Notes: generated from the letters alone by a model not told the origin. 64,000 nucleotides of DNA from Zygaena filipendulae (GCA_907165275.2 OU015651.1:8020501-8084500), one strand, 5' to 3'; counted from the first letter of the stretch, positions 34,625-43,075 are shown. Numbers and translations: made by a program.

Positions 34625-37600
34625 CACGATAACGATTATAGATCATCCGTGGTGCAATCTCACTGTATATTTTTGTAAAACAGATGATATATTTCAAAAG
34701 CCAATCAACTACATTATGATATTTTTATTAATCTTCACTGTGCATCCGACGTCACAAGTTTACAACTTACAACCAACGCACTCATTAATTTTATGTTTCA
34801 GCCAAGAGATCTGATAAATATCTAGTTTCAAAAGAAAGCTCAAAGAAAACTAAGAAGGATAAACGGACGCCGAAGAAAAGGAAGAATAAGAAAGACAGAC
34901 ATTCCAGTGATTCCGACAACGATGGTGACCAAATTATTTATTTAATTATTAGGGTTTATATACTACTTCATCTCTGTTGACAAATGAGCGAAAAAAACCA
35001 AACACCAGTTTACCTACTTGTATGTAGTGTACTTGTATACTATTACTGTTTATGAACTAGTTTTCACCCGCGGCTCAGCACGCGTGTGTTCATAAAACGC
35101 TACCGAGAGAGCCTTTGAGTGAACTCTGCAGGGCAGATATGTAACGTATTTGATTGCAAGATATTGTTGGTGTCAAAACGTGCATACTGTAATGTAAAAC
35201 CACAATGTTTTCGATTACAACCGATAAATTATAGAGACAAAAGTTACATTTCCTAATTTTTTCAAGAAAGTTATGTATAATTGTATTGCAAAAAAAAAAT
35301 ACATACCTATACAATGTGTTTTTTGGCATATAATAATATCTAGGATAGCAATTGGTTTTTTGCCATTTCTCTGATCTGAGTAATAAAATCTGAGTATTAA
35401 TGTGGCACTGCCAGGCGCGGTAGCAGCCTGAAATTTTGAGAGGGTCTCTAATAATAAAATATGTCGAGTGAATTAAACTATATTGCAAAATACACAATTT
35501 TACTGCACACATCGTCCCCCGTGAGCCCCCCCCCCTTCGGACCGCGCCTGGGCACAGCGTGCAATAACAGTGATTGTCGGCTAGTGTAGTGCAACTGGTA
35601 CGGTAAAGTGCGTTGGTGTCGCGCAGAGGGCGCGCCGGGCGCGGCGGGCGGCGGGCGGCCCGCGGTGGCGGCGGGCGGCGAGCTGCCCGAGGGCGCGGCG
35701 CTCTCCGACGAGGAGCCGCCGCCGCGCGACGACCCGCACCGCGCGCTCGACCTCGACCTGGACCTGTGAGCGCTCTACACTACACTACACCACAACACAC
35801 TACACTACATACACTTCACTTCACAACATAGATCCACTCGATCCCACAGTAAACTATCATGAGGTTGTGTCGTGGAAACTAAGCAACACGTGTTATATGA
35901 ATACTAATATTACAAAAACCTAAAGTTTGTGAGTTTGTAAATTGACTACTTGATTAAATTTTTTTTTGTCCGTCGTGTGGATTAGAAAAAAATATTGGAC
36001 ACGAATTTTGTCTTTTTTTACGTAATCAAAAAATGACGAAGATACATGATACATTGAGTTGAAATCTGGCGTGACGTCACAACGTGGTGCAGTTTGTACG
36101 GGGCTTAAAACTGAATAATGACGACACGAGTCTTCCACACTAAACTTCAATGCGCTTTATCTTTGTTTATTTTCATTTATTTGAAAAAGCAAAAAATACG
36201 TGTCTAAATTTTTTTTATTTTCTAACTGACGGACTAATTAAAATTTTGTTTTTCATTCCCAATTGTGGGTTTGTGACGTTGTTAATCTCTGGATATACTG
36301 AACTGATTTTGAAAATTATTTTACTTATAGAATGCTAGTGTTCCTGAGTGTCATAGGGTACTTTTTATCCCGAAATTCCCACGGGAACTCCGAAATTACC
36401 GCGGGTGAAACCGCGGGAGACAGCTAGTACTACATAATTATTACATAATATATATTATACTATAGCTATACCTATAAACACGCCCAGACTGGATAGTGGA
36501 GTCCTGATTTCGTCACACAAAGTCCACCCCTAATGGTAATCGAACCCGAAACCTCTTGATTAGCGGATAGATATGATGACCTACTGCGCTTAATCAGGTC
36601 GCCTAAAGTCGCCTTGGATTCTTATAGAGTAAATGCCCACAATGTTTTCATTCAAAATAGGTCCCACACTACCACGTTTTCGCCCGCGGTAATTTTGGAC
36701 TTCCCGCGGGAATTCCATGAATCACTCTATTTGTGAAGACCGCATGTAGTTCCATTCAGTAGTATTTGAGTTTAACGCGCACAGACAGACAGACAAGCGC
36801 GGCGGAGGACTTTGTTTTATAATAATTATGTATATATAAGGATTTCGGACGAGACTCGAATACTGAATACCTACCTACAAGAACTTCCTAGTGTAACCTA
36901 TCTCATTGGTAAATTTCATCACACAGACCTTTGCGCGAGGATGAACTGTTGACGTCTAGAATACATCACTATCCAGCGCCTGAGAGCGGTCTACTGACCA
37001 AAGAGAAAAGAGAATCGAAGAAGAAGAAGAAATCTACTGAGAAACACAACTCTACAGAGAAGACTGATACGAAGAAAAAAGAGAAGAAACGCAAACACAA
37101 GACTGTGGATACGCTAGTGGAGACGGAGAGTAAGCCGGCCGAAGGCTTGCTAATCAACAACGGGAGCGAACCTCACAAGGGCTCGAAGGACAGCGGCGAG
37201 GCGCCGCGAGACCACACGGGCGGCAAGCACGACAAGTCCAAGTCTAAGAAGGACAAGACATCCAAGAAGAAGTCTTCCAAGAAAGGTAACTTACGACAAT
37301 TCAGTTGGTCATAGTAGCTAGGGACAAGTTTTTTTCTGCGATTTCATCCGCGAGAAATTAGCATTATTCGTAACTTTGGCAAAGTACCACCATGGATAAG
37401 GGTCTCCCCACATTGTATGGAATAAGCATGACCCTTGTACATGTTTACTTTTATACTTTCTTTATTTTTATGTTGTCCTTGTGTGCATTAATTGTTAAAT
37501 AAATAAATAAATAAATACATATGTAGCTAGCATAGTCGCATTATGCTGATTGAGTCGATCGACCGTAGCGACGGGGTTATACGAGAGGAGAACCTTATAG

Positions 37601-37798
37601 AGGTCGGAGTGGGAACTCATTACATCAACTATCCTGTGTTAATCCAAAATACATTCTATGTGGACGCCAAATAACATCCAAATGCCTACGTAAGTTACTT
37701 ATTTTGTACTTCTTTTCTTACTTTCAGAAAAACACGAAACTAAAATCGGCTACGAGGAAGCGTTAGGAATATCCACACCCAGCAAAGAAGTCATTTAG
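19391..37798 (+). CDS. AP3D1: AP-3 complex subunit delta (garnet orthologue)
   Basis: Exons: 19391-19486, 19690-19785, 20562-20831, 21499-21628, 24585-24724, 26967-27040, 27947-28095, 28626-28771, 29671-29872, 30761-30932, 31288-31462, 31857-32047, 32896-33051, 33774-33915, 34397-34535, 34802-34924, 35627-35765, 36927-37285, 37728-37798. The total is 2970 nt, or 989 residues. Delta is a large subunit of AP-3, which sorts cargo from endosomes to lysosome-related organelles. The adaptin trunk (residues about 1-615) holds RMFDKNLTDLVRGIRN, MLGYDISWA, KLEDPDPGVQSAAVNV and MSLLYECINTVIAVL, nearly as in vertebrates. LDLEAWAS and a Ser/Glu stretch (about 666-690) start the hinge. EARRQEQANNPHYL follows, then two lysine-rich tracts (about 760-800 and 870-966). 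The tail ends YEEALGISTPSKEVI. The C-terminal ear of mammalian delta (about 1150 residues) is not present. Confidence 0.95.
20155..20500 (+). repeat. tRNA-type SINE, composite
   Basis: TAGCTTATTAGTTGG resembles a pol III A box and GGTTCAAACCC a B box, spaced as in tRNA-derived SINEs. The body contains GAAAACATCGTGAGGAAACC and GTCCATGGGCGGCGGTAATC, both familiar from lepidopteran repeats. It lies in AP3D1 intron 2. Confidence 0.55.
20832..21498 (+). other. AP3D1 intron 3, no further feature
   Basis: AT-rich sequence between a GGTATGC donor and a TTTTAAAAG acceptor. No repeat family, duplicated exon or coding frame was recognised. Confidence 0.5.
22006..22330 (-). repeat. Two CCCGCGGG-family copies, the second decayed
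   Basis: The first (about 22006-22185) has the AATGCGAAAGTGGG and GCTTTCACGGCTTAACGAG parts. The second (22186-22330) is a shorter, more diverged copy ending near GGACGGCTAGT. It lies in AP3D1 intron 4. Confidence 0.6.
22433..23894. mobile_element. DNA-transposon-like element R2, copy B
   Basis: Same ends as copy A (AGTACGGG... and ...GTCCGTACT), but longer (1462 bp). It carries three forward CTCGAGCG-GTC motifs in the left half (near 22607, 22738 and 22879) and inverted ones in the right half (near 23578, 23710 and 23848). The short open frames inside are repeats, not genes. It lies in AP3D1 intron 4. Confidence 0.65.
24120..24556 (-). repeat. Tandem pair of CCCGCGGG-type repeats next to an exon
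   Basis: Two head-to-tail copies (about 24120-24362 and 24365-24556) share ATATATAAATCACGTGTCA, CGCGATGGACTCC and AAAAGATAGGATAGCTTTAT. The second ends about 30 bp before the 3' splice site of AP3D1 exon 5 (24585), so the acceptor region is nearly repeat-derived. Confidence 0.65.
24786..24808. mobile_element. 23-bp palindromic micro-insertion, imperfect 8-bp target duplication
   Basis: CTCAGACGAAA...TTTCGTCTGAG is bracketed by ACTAACCT (24778-24785) and ACTAAACT (24809-24816), seven of eight identical. It lies in AP3D1 intron 5. It has the same termini as the other CTCAGA insertions. Confidence 0.55.
25058..25185. mobile_element. Short TIR element R6, copy A
   Basis: TATGTAAAATTACGCGG at the left is inverted at the right (CCGCGTAATTTTACATA). 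The centre carries CTGACGTTTCGGCTGAGTTG. A more palindromic copy lies at 33411-33560. It lies in AP3D1 intron 5. Confidence 0.6.
25400..25610 (+). repeat. Dispersed repeat (CTGGGCGACCGAGC type)
   Basis: Contains CTGGGCGACCGAGCTTCGCT, AACCGCCTGCATATTAAATT and GTAGCCGTTTCAGAGATTCA, an order that recurs in lepidopteran DNA. It is only 105 bp upstream of the duplicated exon at 25715. Confidence 0.45.
25715..25788 (+). CDS. AP3D1: Alternative exon 6a of AP-3 delta (duplicated exon)
   Basis: A 74-nt segment bounded by TTCTCCACAG and GTACAATT. Read in the phase set by exon 5, it gives FGLMTYYEPEIGRK then ITQSLIDLIC without a stop. The constitutive exon 26967-27040 is also 74 nt in the same phase and gives FGALTPLEPRLGKK then LIEPLTNLIH. 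About 11 of 25 residues agree, including the shared serine formed at the next junction. Both end in AG, so each joins exon 7 identically. Since 74 and 148 are not multiples of three, using both or neither would shift the frame. It would replace residues 245-269 in the helical trunk. Use in mRNA is inferred, not shown. Confidence 0.72.
25920..26960 (+). other. Sequence between the duplicated exons
   Basis: About 1 kb of mostly unique AT-rich intron. ATGTCTTATGAGAAATGTC and TTATAAGACAT near 26018-26042 form a short imperfect palindrome, and several TCTTATAA-like strings recur to 26160. Any competing RNA structure that enforces exclusive splicing would have to lie here or upstream. I could not demonstrate one by eye. 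Confidence 0.35.
26967..27040 (+). CDS. AP3D1: Exon 6b of AP-3 delta, conserved version
   Basis: This copy encodes the canonical trunk segment, essentially unchanged from vertebrate delta as I remember it. It is flanked by TTTGTTGCAG and GTGAGTCAGT. It is presumably the default choice and the ancestral exon, with 25715-25788 as its diverged partner 1.2 kb upstream. Confidence 0.9.
28122..28260 (+). repeat. CCCGCGGG-centred repeat
   Basis: Begins ACTAGCGATTTCACACGCGG and contains TTCCCGCGGGAATTC and CTCCTGACAACATGGATG. It lies in AP3D1 intron 7, 27 bp after the exon 7 donor. Confidence 0.6.
28900..29330 (+). other. AP3D1 intron 8 sequence, unidentified
   Basis: Contains GTCGCTGTCTCGTCGTTGGA and a TATATAAG run, but no recognisable repeat family or gene. 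The open reading frames are short. Confidence 0.35.
29331..29543. mobile_element. Element with AACCGACTTCAA termini
   Basis: TAACCGACTTCAACAAGGAG at the left and CTTGAAGTCGGTT at the right are inverted. The same AACCGACTTC-AAGGAGGAGG end is seen in fragments near 8490, 38450 and 46875. It is a common insect repeat and lies in AP3D1 intron 8. Confidence 0.6.
30111..30235 (+). repeat. CCCGCGGG-family repeat, diverged
   Basis: Starts ACTAGTTTTTTCCTGCGGG and continues to GGATAAAAAGTACC and ACGCGCGTGTATGCG. The central palindrome is eroded. It lies in AP3D1 intron 9. Confidence 0.5.
30311..30545. mobile_element. MITE R7, copy A
   Basis: GGCTATTATGTAACTTTTGT at the left; the right end has AAGTTACATAATTGCCC, roughly inverted. 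It is about 80% similar to 47450-47690 through GCAATCAACCAAAATAAA and AAACATGATTAAT. It lies in AP3D1 intron 9. Confidence 0.55.
31670..31830 (-). repeat. CCCGCGGG-family repeat, partial
   Basis: Contains AATGCGAACGTCAGTTTATT, TTTGTTACGCTTTCAAGCC and GGCATTCCCCCGGGGAC. The last is a mutated centre. It ends about 25 bp before the exon 12 acceptor of AP3D1. Confidence 0.5.
32048..32895 (+). other. AP3D1 intron 12
   Basis: AT-rich sequence with one patch (about 32440-32560: CCATTTTATCCTCGACATTG, GACCTCGCCTTCGGCTCGG) that looks like a dispersed repeat, and a CCCGGTTTCACCCGCGTG fragment near 32635. No gene was seen. Confidence 0.4.
33411..33560. mobile_element. Palindromic MITE R6, copy B
   Basis: TTTTGTAAATTACGCGTGAC and its inverse GTCCCGCGTAATTTACAAAA border a nearly self-complementary 150-bp unit. 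The centre is GCAACTCAGCCGAAACGTCA. It lies in AP3D1 intron 13. Confidence 0.65.
33590..33745 (-). repeat. Dispersed repeat ending at an AP3D1 acceptor
   Basis: Includes AACTCAAAAACTACTGGACC and GAAATTCCTGTGGGAACTCC, a decayed CCCGCGGG-family copy. It ends about 30 bp before exon 14 at 33774. Confidence 0.45.
34550..34625. repeat. CA-dinucleotide microsatellite
   Basis: ACACACGCACGCGCGCGCAC grades into about 18 uninterrupted CA units (to 34623) in AP3D1 intron 15, starting about 15 bp past the exon 15 donor. Frames across it on both strands are artefacts. Confidence 0.85.
35813..35930 (-). repeat. SINE 3' portion
   Basis: Matches the SINE body: CACTTCACAACATAGATCCA, GATCCCACAGTAAACTATC and GTTGTGTCGTGGAAAC. 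The head is missing. It lies 48 bp past the exon 17 donor of AP3D1. Confidence 0.6.
36280..36430 (-). repeat. CCCGCGGG-centred repeat
   Basis: Runs from AATCTCTGGATATACTGAAC to CCGCGGGAGACAGCTAGT and contains AAATTCCCACGGGAACTCC. Close relatives are the units at 47110-47310 and in the array at 53507-53975. Confidence 0.65.
36477..36605 (-). repeat. tRNA-headed SINE head
   Basis: The reverse complement starts GACCTGATTAAGCGCAGTAG and has a good B box (GGTTTCGGGTTCGATTACC), then GACTTTGTGTGACG. It is an older relative of 52073-52340. Confidence 0.65.
36665..36845 (+). repeat. CCCGCGGG-centred repeat
   Basis: Contains ACGTTTTCGCCCGCGGTAAT, TTCCCGCGGGAATTCC and the GACAGACAGACAAGCG tail. It lies 80 bp before the lysine-rich exon 18 of AP3D1. 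Confidence 0.6.
37400..37530 (+). repeat. Dispersed repeat with AAATA tail
   Basis: GGGTCTCCCCACATTGTATG through TGTGTGCATTAATTG and an (AAAT)n tail. Similar ends occur at 58440-58615. This looks like a 3' end of a retroposon in AP3D1 intron 18. Confidence 0.5.
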
Positions 37799-37826
37799 TG
37801 TATAGTAATAGCAAATCACGATGAAC

Positions 37827-37832
37827 AATAAA
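37827..37832 (+). terminator. Polyadenylation signal of AP3D1
   Basis: AATAAA lies 29 bp after the stop codon. Further AATAAA-like signals follow at about 37955 and 38030, so the 3' UTR may run further and overlap the convergent minus-strand exon at 38247. Confidence 0.6.
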
Positions 37833-38246
37833 TAAGTAATTCTAGTTACACTAAAGCATTAAGCTAATGTTTCAGTGCAAAAGTTGCATAAATTAATATT
37901 TTATTATAATTAATTACTTATTAGTTTTTGTAAAACGTAAGTTATGTCCATTTAATAAATATAATACCAACTATTCCCATAAGTATGTAGTTACAAAAGG
38001 AAAAATATATAATCATGTACAGTAATAATAATAAATATTGGTCTATAGATAAACTTTTTTGTTCCGCCACAAACATAAAATAAAAAACGTAAAAATAATG
38101 AGTATTGAAATAAAACGAATTTATTTTGAACCCTCAAAAATAAAAATTATCAAAAATAAAAACAAAAGTATCGAAAGAAATAACAGAATAAAATGTGTAA
38201 AAGTGATGGTATAGGAATATTATGAGACTGGTGAAGCTCGTCTAGG

Positions 38247-38354
38247 CTAGTAGTACTGGCCGCGCCTCCTCCGGCGCTTGCCGGGACACACCCCGCCGCG
38301 CCCGCCGCCGCCGCCGCCGCCGCCCGCGCCGCCTGACTTGTACGAAATGGCCAC
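38247..38354 (-). CDS. Candidate terminal exon of an unidentified gene
   Basis: After a TTTTGTAG acceptor, the minus strand reads 35 codons and a TAG: VAISYKSGG, a run of glycines, RGGVCPGKRRRRRGQYY. AATAAA signals lie downstream on the minus strand (near 38120). The high GC of the 108 bp stands out against AT-rich flanks, as do real exons of the neighbouring gene. I do not recognise the protein, and no matching upstream exon was found before the MADF gene. It could be a real last exon whose partners are far upstream, or a chance GC-rich frame. Confidence 0.3.
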   Translation of the reverse strand: MAISYKSGGAGGGGGGGGRGGVCPGKRRRRRGQYY

Positions 38355-39835
38355 CTACAAAACATTATGTCTCATGATTAAAGCTAGGGTTCTTCAGTTT
38401 GCGTATGACAATATTTTTCCGGGCATAAAAATAGGTACCTACTAAGTAAAAAAAAAACCGACTTCAAAAAAAACAAAAATGCACTTCATTAAAAAGCTAA
38501 AAATAACAAAATACCGATGCACGGAATATCATGATCAGTATGTGCTACCTACTGATCGGTTTGAAATTGGTGCCAAGACAAAGAGGTGGATATACTAGTC
38601 AGCCACATTGCAAGCGTACGTGAGCACCGTGTGAGCGTCTCGTCCTGAACAAAACAACCCAAGCGGGTTTGACATCAACTCATACTGAAATGTTTATAAC
38701 CAAGGATGAAGATACTGATGCGTGAAAACATTTCTCTAGAGTGTTTAGTTTATAAGAACCTTGAGGTTTTTAGCTTCCGGTAAGAGCTACGAAGATGAAC
38801 TATCAAAAGTCATTCTTAAGACATGGTGGACTATTTACAAATGTCTGCGGCATTACGTAGATTAAGGGTATAAATTAAACACTGGTAAGTTATTAGATAT
38901 TTTTATCATTCTTACATCATTTCTCGTGGGTGGTACGATGTATCTTTACAAGGGGATCGCCCTGGCTATAATCCTAAATTAACTGACGAATTTATAGTTA
39001 GTTTGCCTATTTTCGCATAAAAAATTGCTCCTGATATAATTTTATTTACAATAGTTAATTGGTCATCTTCAATATTTTGTAATTGAATTGCAAAATATTT
39101 GGCTAATATCTCAAATTTATCCTCTTTCTTGTTCAACAATTCTTCCGGTGGAGTTATTAGATTATCCTGTTTTTTTATCGTGCTATACCTTTGTTTTTTC
39201 TTTGGCACAGAGTTTACGTCATCTTCAAGTTCAAAGTTCAACGATTGTTCTTCTTTCATATCCGGTGTCTGTAAAATTTTAGGTAAGTAACTACCTATTA
39301 TATTTTTTTAAGTGAATAGGTATAGATAGTTCTGGACATTAATTGAAGGTAGAAAAGAATTTTCAAGATAAAACGAAATGCATTACATAGGACTTAGGTA
39401 CAAGATAATGACCATTTCCATAATATTGTAATTTGAAGGAAGTATAACGACTCACTTCATTACGAGTATCTGAAGCATTTAGCGAAGGTTTACTTGTTTC
39501 TGATAGAAACATCATATGATCATAGTACCATAAAGTTGGAACATATGCATCTTGCGCGCCACGCCAGTTTGTGTTGTAGATTTAACCTGAAAATTATAAT
39601 AACATCACACAATACTAAAAAGGAGAAAAGTTTGTAACTTCTAAAACTATTAAACCGAAACTAAATATTATTACATGAAACTTCTACTGATCTACTAATC
39701 TTCTGAAACACACGCGTGTGAAACTGCAGAGAAAACAAAATAAATAGCTACTTGGTTGATAATAATTACTTTATTTTTAACTAGCTAGCCACGGTTTCAC
39801 CCGCGGTAATTTCGGAGCGCCCGTGGGAATTCCAG

Positions 39836-40360
39836 GTGGCAAAAAACTAAGTGGCTGAGTTTAAACGCCATCGTACATGTGTCCAAGGCGTCAAGACTCC
39901 GGAAATGGTCGTGAAAGTACATGATATGGTTTTAGCAGATCGACGATTGAAGTTATCTGAAATAGCTGATACTACAGGTAAAAAAAACGGGTAGATACAT
40001 CATATCATAAGTGAGGAATTAAATATGGAAAAGTTCGCCGCGATTGCTTACGCGCGATCAAAAAAGGATAAGGCAAAAATCAATGAATTGAAGTATGATT
40101 TGCTGCCTTGCTATTCGCCTGATCTAGCGCCATCAGACTTCCACTTATTCCCTAAGCTCAAAATTTATTTGGGTGGACAGAAATTTGCCACAAATGATGA
40201 AGCCATAGCCGCTCTAGAGGAGTATTTTGCAGGCCTTGAAAGAAATCATTTTATGGAAGGCATTACTGCTTTAAAACGAAGATGGAATAAGTGCGTAGAG
40301 GTTCACGGAGACTATGTCGAAAAATACAATTAATTTTATCACGGAAAGTTAGGTAAGTGT
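39836..40360 (+). mobile_element. Internally deleted mariner element
   Basis: The N-terminal part reads MVVKVHDMVLADRRLKLSEI, a mariner helix-turn-helix region. After a short break comes HHIISEELNMEKF, then the text jumps directly to the C-terminal part. The catalytic core with the first two aspartates has been lost. It lies inside the MADF gene's first intron on the opposite strand. Confidence 0.75.
40025..40333 (+). pseudogene. mariner transposase, C-terminal remnant
   Basis: The 102-codon frame includes YSPDLAPSDFHLFPKLK (the third catalytic Asp of the DD34D triad), EEYFAGLERNHFMEGI and KRRWNKCVEVHGDYVEKYN, the usual mariner C-terminus. The upstream third is fused out of register by deletion, so it cannot be active. 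Confidence 0.82.
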
Positions 40361-40853
40361 TTTCTTATTAGGCTAGTTATCTTACTTACTCTATCTATAT
40401 CTACTTTACTTATCATCCCGCCCTCGTACATAAACCTTCCTCATGAATCACTATACAAGCTGTTACAGAAAGGTGTACCTAGTCATATTTGACGATCGTG
40501 TTCACGTTATCGTCTGCAATGACTTGACACGTAGGTGTCACGAAATAAACTTTCCTATTCGCTAGTTTGCTATTATTAACTTAGACCTGCGATAACTTGT
40601 GATAAATTGCATCAAAGCACCTGTGACCAATTCATGACATTACCCAGTGATGACAATATGTTAATTTAGTTGCGGAAGTGGTCGATAAAAGTATTTTTTA
40701 TTTTGTTCATGAAATTTTAAAGTAAGGTTTTGAGCTAATTATTACGGTCAAATTATTGTATAAGATTGCCAGCTGATGACCATCTACAAATGTGACTTAC
40801 ACCTTCCGTAACAACTTGTATGGTGAAAACTGTAATGGAAAATCCGTTCAATA

Positions 40854-41001
40854 CGGGGAGCACGAATTTTTTCGCTCTCGTCCTTTCGATATCGAAGCGT
40901 TTTTTTGTATGGAAAATTAACAACGCTGGATAGATGGCGTTGTTCTTTTCCATACAAAACGCTTCGATATCGAAAGGACGAGAAAAAATTCGTGCTACCC
41001 C
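40854..41001. mobile_element. TA-flanked hairpin MITE R5, copy B
   Basis: CGGGGAGCACGAATTTTTTC at the left pairs with GAAAAAATTCGTGCTACCCC at the right. The whole 148 bp folds back around TGGATAGATGGCG, including TTCGATATCGAA on each arm. TA borders lie at 40852-40853 and 41002-41003. It sits inside another repeat whose uninterrupted form is visible at 30637-30660. Confidence 0.75.
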
Positions 41002-41154
41002 TACAGTAGTTTTTCAGTTTATCGCGAACAAACAGATGCGGCGGCGGGCGGAGGACTTTGTTTTATAATATATAAGGATTTAGATTTGAAAAGGAGAAAG
41101 GTATTATCTTAATATTTCCTGATGGAATCCCAAAAAAGGTGCGGGTCGAACTGT

Positions 41155-41168
41155 GGGGGGGGGGGGGG
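41155..41168 (+). repeat. Run of 14 G
   Basis: A homopolymer of guanines within a decayed repeat. Such runs often carry sequencing or assembly length errors. Confidence 0.8.
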
Positions 41169-41207
41169 AGATTTTAAACATAGGATTTATACGTAGGTAC
41201 CTACGAA

Positions 41208-42693
41208 TTTTTTCATACCGCCTACAAGAGTAAAATTAAAAAGACATTATTTCAACATGCTTACCTTCTTTAATTCTCGAAAAAAACAGTTCCTCAAATC
41301 GGTGATTTTCGTTTTTAAAGATTCCACTGTGGCCTCTTTATCTATTTCTCTGTATGCTTCCAGAAGCATAAGTCGCAATGTTTTATTGAGAGTTACTATT
41401 TCTTTTGTCCCACAAATGTGGCAGATTTTTATATAAATCGAACACTTTGATCCATACACTCTTTTCGTTTTTGTTCATTGTTAAGTAGGTAGGTGATAAG
41501 CGTAGTACAACAACAAACAAACTACCAAGCGTAACTACCTATACCTACTGTCTACCTCACTCCAGTTGAATGATAAGTCGACCGTTCACGCAATCGACAA
41601 GTTGAATCAATAATGCGAGTTATATTACATACAGTACAGTAAGTAGGTATGGTGAATAGAGCTGTTGAATGTTGATTCAATTTGCTGTCGCCTGACTCGC
41701 CTGTCACTTGTCAGTTGCGCTGGCCTGAGGCGACGATTGCACTATTGCACTCGTGCGAATCCACGCACGGAACGTAGTCTCGACTCTCGGGACGTGACAA
41801 GCGTATCACAGATGTAGCAATCAGGCGTGGATCCAGCCTTACGGGCCCGGTGAGCACTGGGCATGCCCACTACCCTAATTGCGGTCGAAAGACTAGGATT
41901 GTATTAAATGCGTTAATAAAAAAAGAAATACAAATGAAACGTTCGTGATTTTTTTTCATACCGCCTACAAGAGTAAAATTAAAAAGACATTATTTCAACA
42001 TGCTTACCTTCTTTAATTCTCGAAAAAAACAGTTCCTCAAATCGGTGATTTTCGTTTTTAAAGATTCCACTGTGGCCTCTTTATCTATTTCTCTGTATGC
42101 TTCCAGAAGCATAAGTCGCAATGTTTTATTGAGAGTTACTATTTCTTTTGTCCCACAAATGTGGCAGATTTTTATATAAATCGAACACTTTGATCCATAC
42201 ACTCTTTTCGTTTTTGTTCATTGTTAAGTAGGTAGGTGATAAGCGTAGTACAACAACAAACAAACTACCAAGCGTAACTACCTATACCTACTGTCTACCT
42301 CACTCCAGTTGAATGATAAGTCGACCGTTCACGCAATCGACAAGTTGAATCAATAATGCGAGTTATATTACATACAGTACAGTAAGTAGGTATGGTGAAT
42401 AGAGCTGTTGAATGTTGATTCAATTTGCTGTCGCCTGACTCGCCTGTCACTTGTCAGTTGCGCTGGCCTGAGGCGACGATTGCACTATTGCACTCGTGCG
42501 AATCCACGCACGGAACGTAGTCTCGACTCTCGGGACGTGACAAGCGTATCACAGATGTAGCAATCAGGCGTGGATCCAGCCTTACGGGCCCGGTGAGCAC
42601 TGGGCATGCCCACTACCCTAATTGCGGTCGAAAGACTAGGATTGTATTAAATGCGTTAATAAAAAAAGAAATACAAATGAAACGTTCGTGATT
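41208..42693. repeat. Perfect 743-bp tandem duplication
   Basis: 41208-41950 and 41951-42693 appear identical by eye. The unit covers the last part of MADF intron 1, exon 1 with its frameshift, and about 470 bp upstream. It is either a very recent duplication or a collapsed or misjoined assembly of two haplotypes. Confidence 0.85.
42008..42221 (-). pseudogene. Duplicate MADF exon 1
   Basis: An exact copy of 41265-41478 shifted by 743 bp. It includes the same internal frameshift and the same donor, so the frameshift is older than the duplication. No second set of downstream exons is present. Its transcript could only splice into the single exon 2 at 39586, skipping the nearer exon 1. Confidence 0.7.
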
Positions 42694-43075
42694 TTTTTAA
42701 TTGGCAAGTATACTTTCAAGCTGTAAAAGTCTCATCCTTTGACCTTTGGTGTCATCAAAATTTAGTAGTTTGGATGTGATTTGCAAACAAACACGCATTT
42801 GTTTTTGTAGTTTTCGTGTAGGTACATCAGACTTTTACTGTAGATTGCTTATAATTTTTGTTGTAAGTATTTTGACCGGGCGAGTCCGTAGTTTGACTCA
42901 CACTTGACCGATTTTCGGGTGGTCGTGCAAAACAATCTTTTTTAGGAGCTGCGATCGAGATGGCCTGTTTTAATGTAGGTATGAAAGGTTATGGAACTAT
43001 TTATACCCACGCATGGTTAGGATTACCTTAAGAGCTTTGACTTGGAGAGTATCGCGGCAAACTAATCTACAAATA

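Larger units (their letters stand above)
38966..41478 (-). pseudogene. MADF-domain gene, two frameshifts
   Basis: Three exons on the minus strand: 41478-41265, 39586-39456 and 39268-38966. MADF/BESS proteins are arthropod Myb/SANT-like DNA-binding factors. Exon 1 gives WIKVFDLYKNLPHLWDKRN, then after a frame change LLEAYREIDKEATVESLK and ITDLRNCFFRELKK. Exon 2 gives VKSTTQTG, then after a 1-nt loss DAYVPTLWYYDHMMF. Exon 3 carries the acidic linker and a C-terminal EDKFEILAKYFAIQLQNI, as in related proteins. Exon phases agree if the two shifts are ignored. The shifts suggest a recent pseudogene, though assembly indels could produce the same picture. A mariner remnant sits in intron 1. Confidence 0.65.

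Noticed and set aside
34550..34697. His/Thr- or Cys/Val-rich frames
   Set aside because: They are translation of the CA microsatellite.
35766..35771. Stop TGA directly after LDLDLDL as the end of AP-3 delta
   Set aside because: The TGA is formed by the intron donor GTGAGC. Splicing to 36927 restores DLDLPLREDELL, which fits the family.
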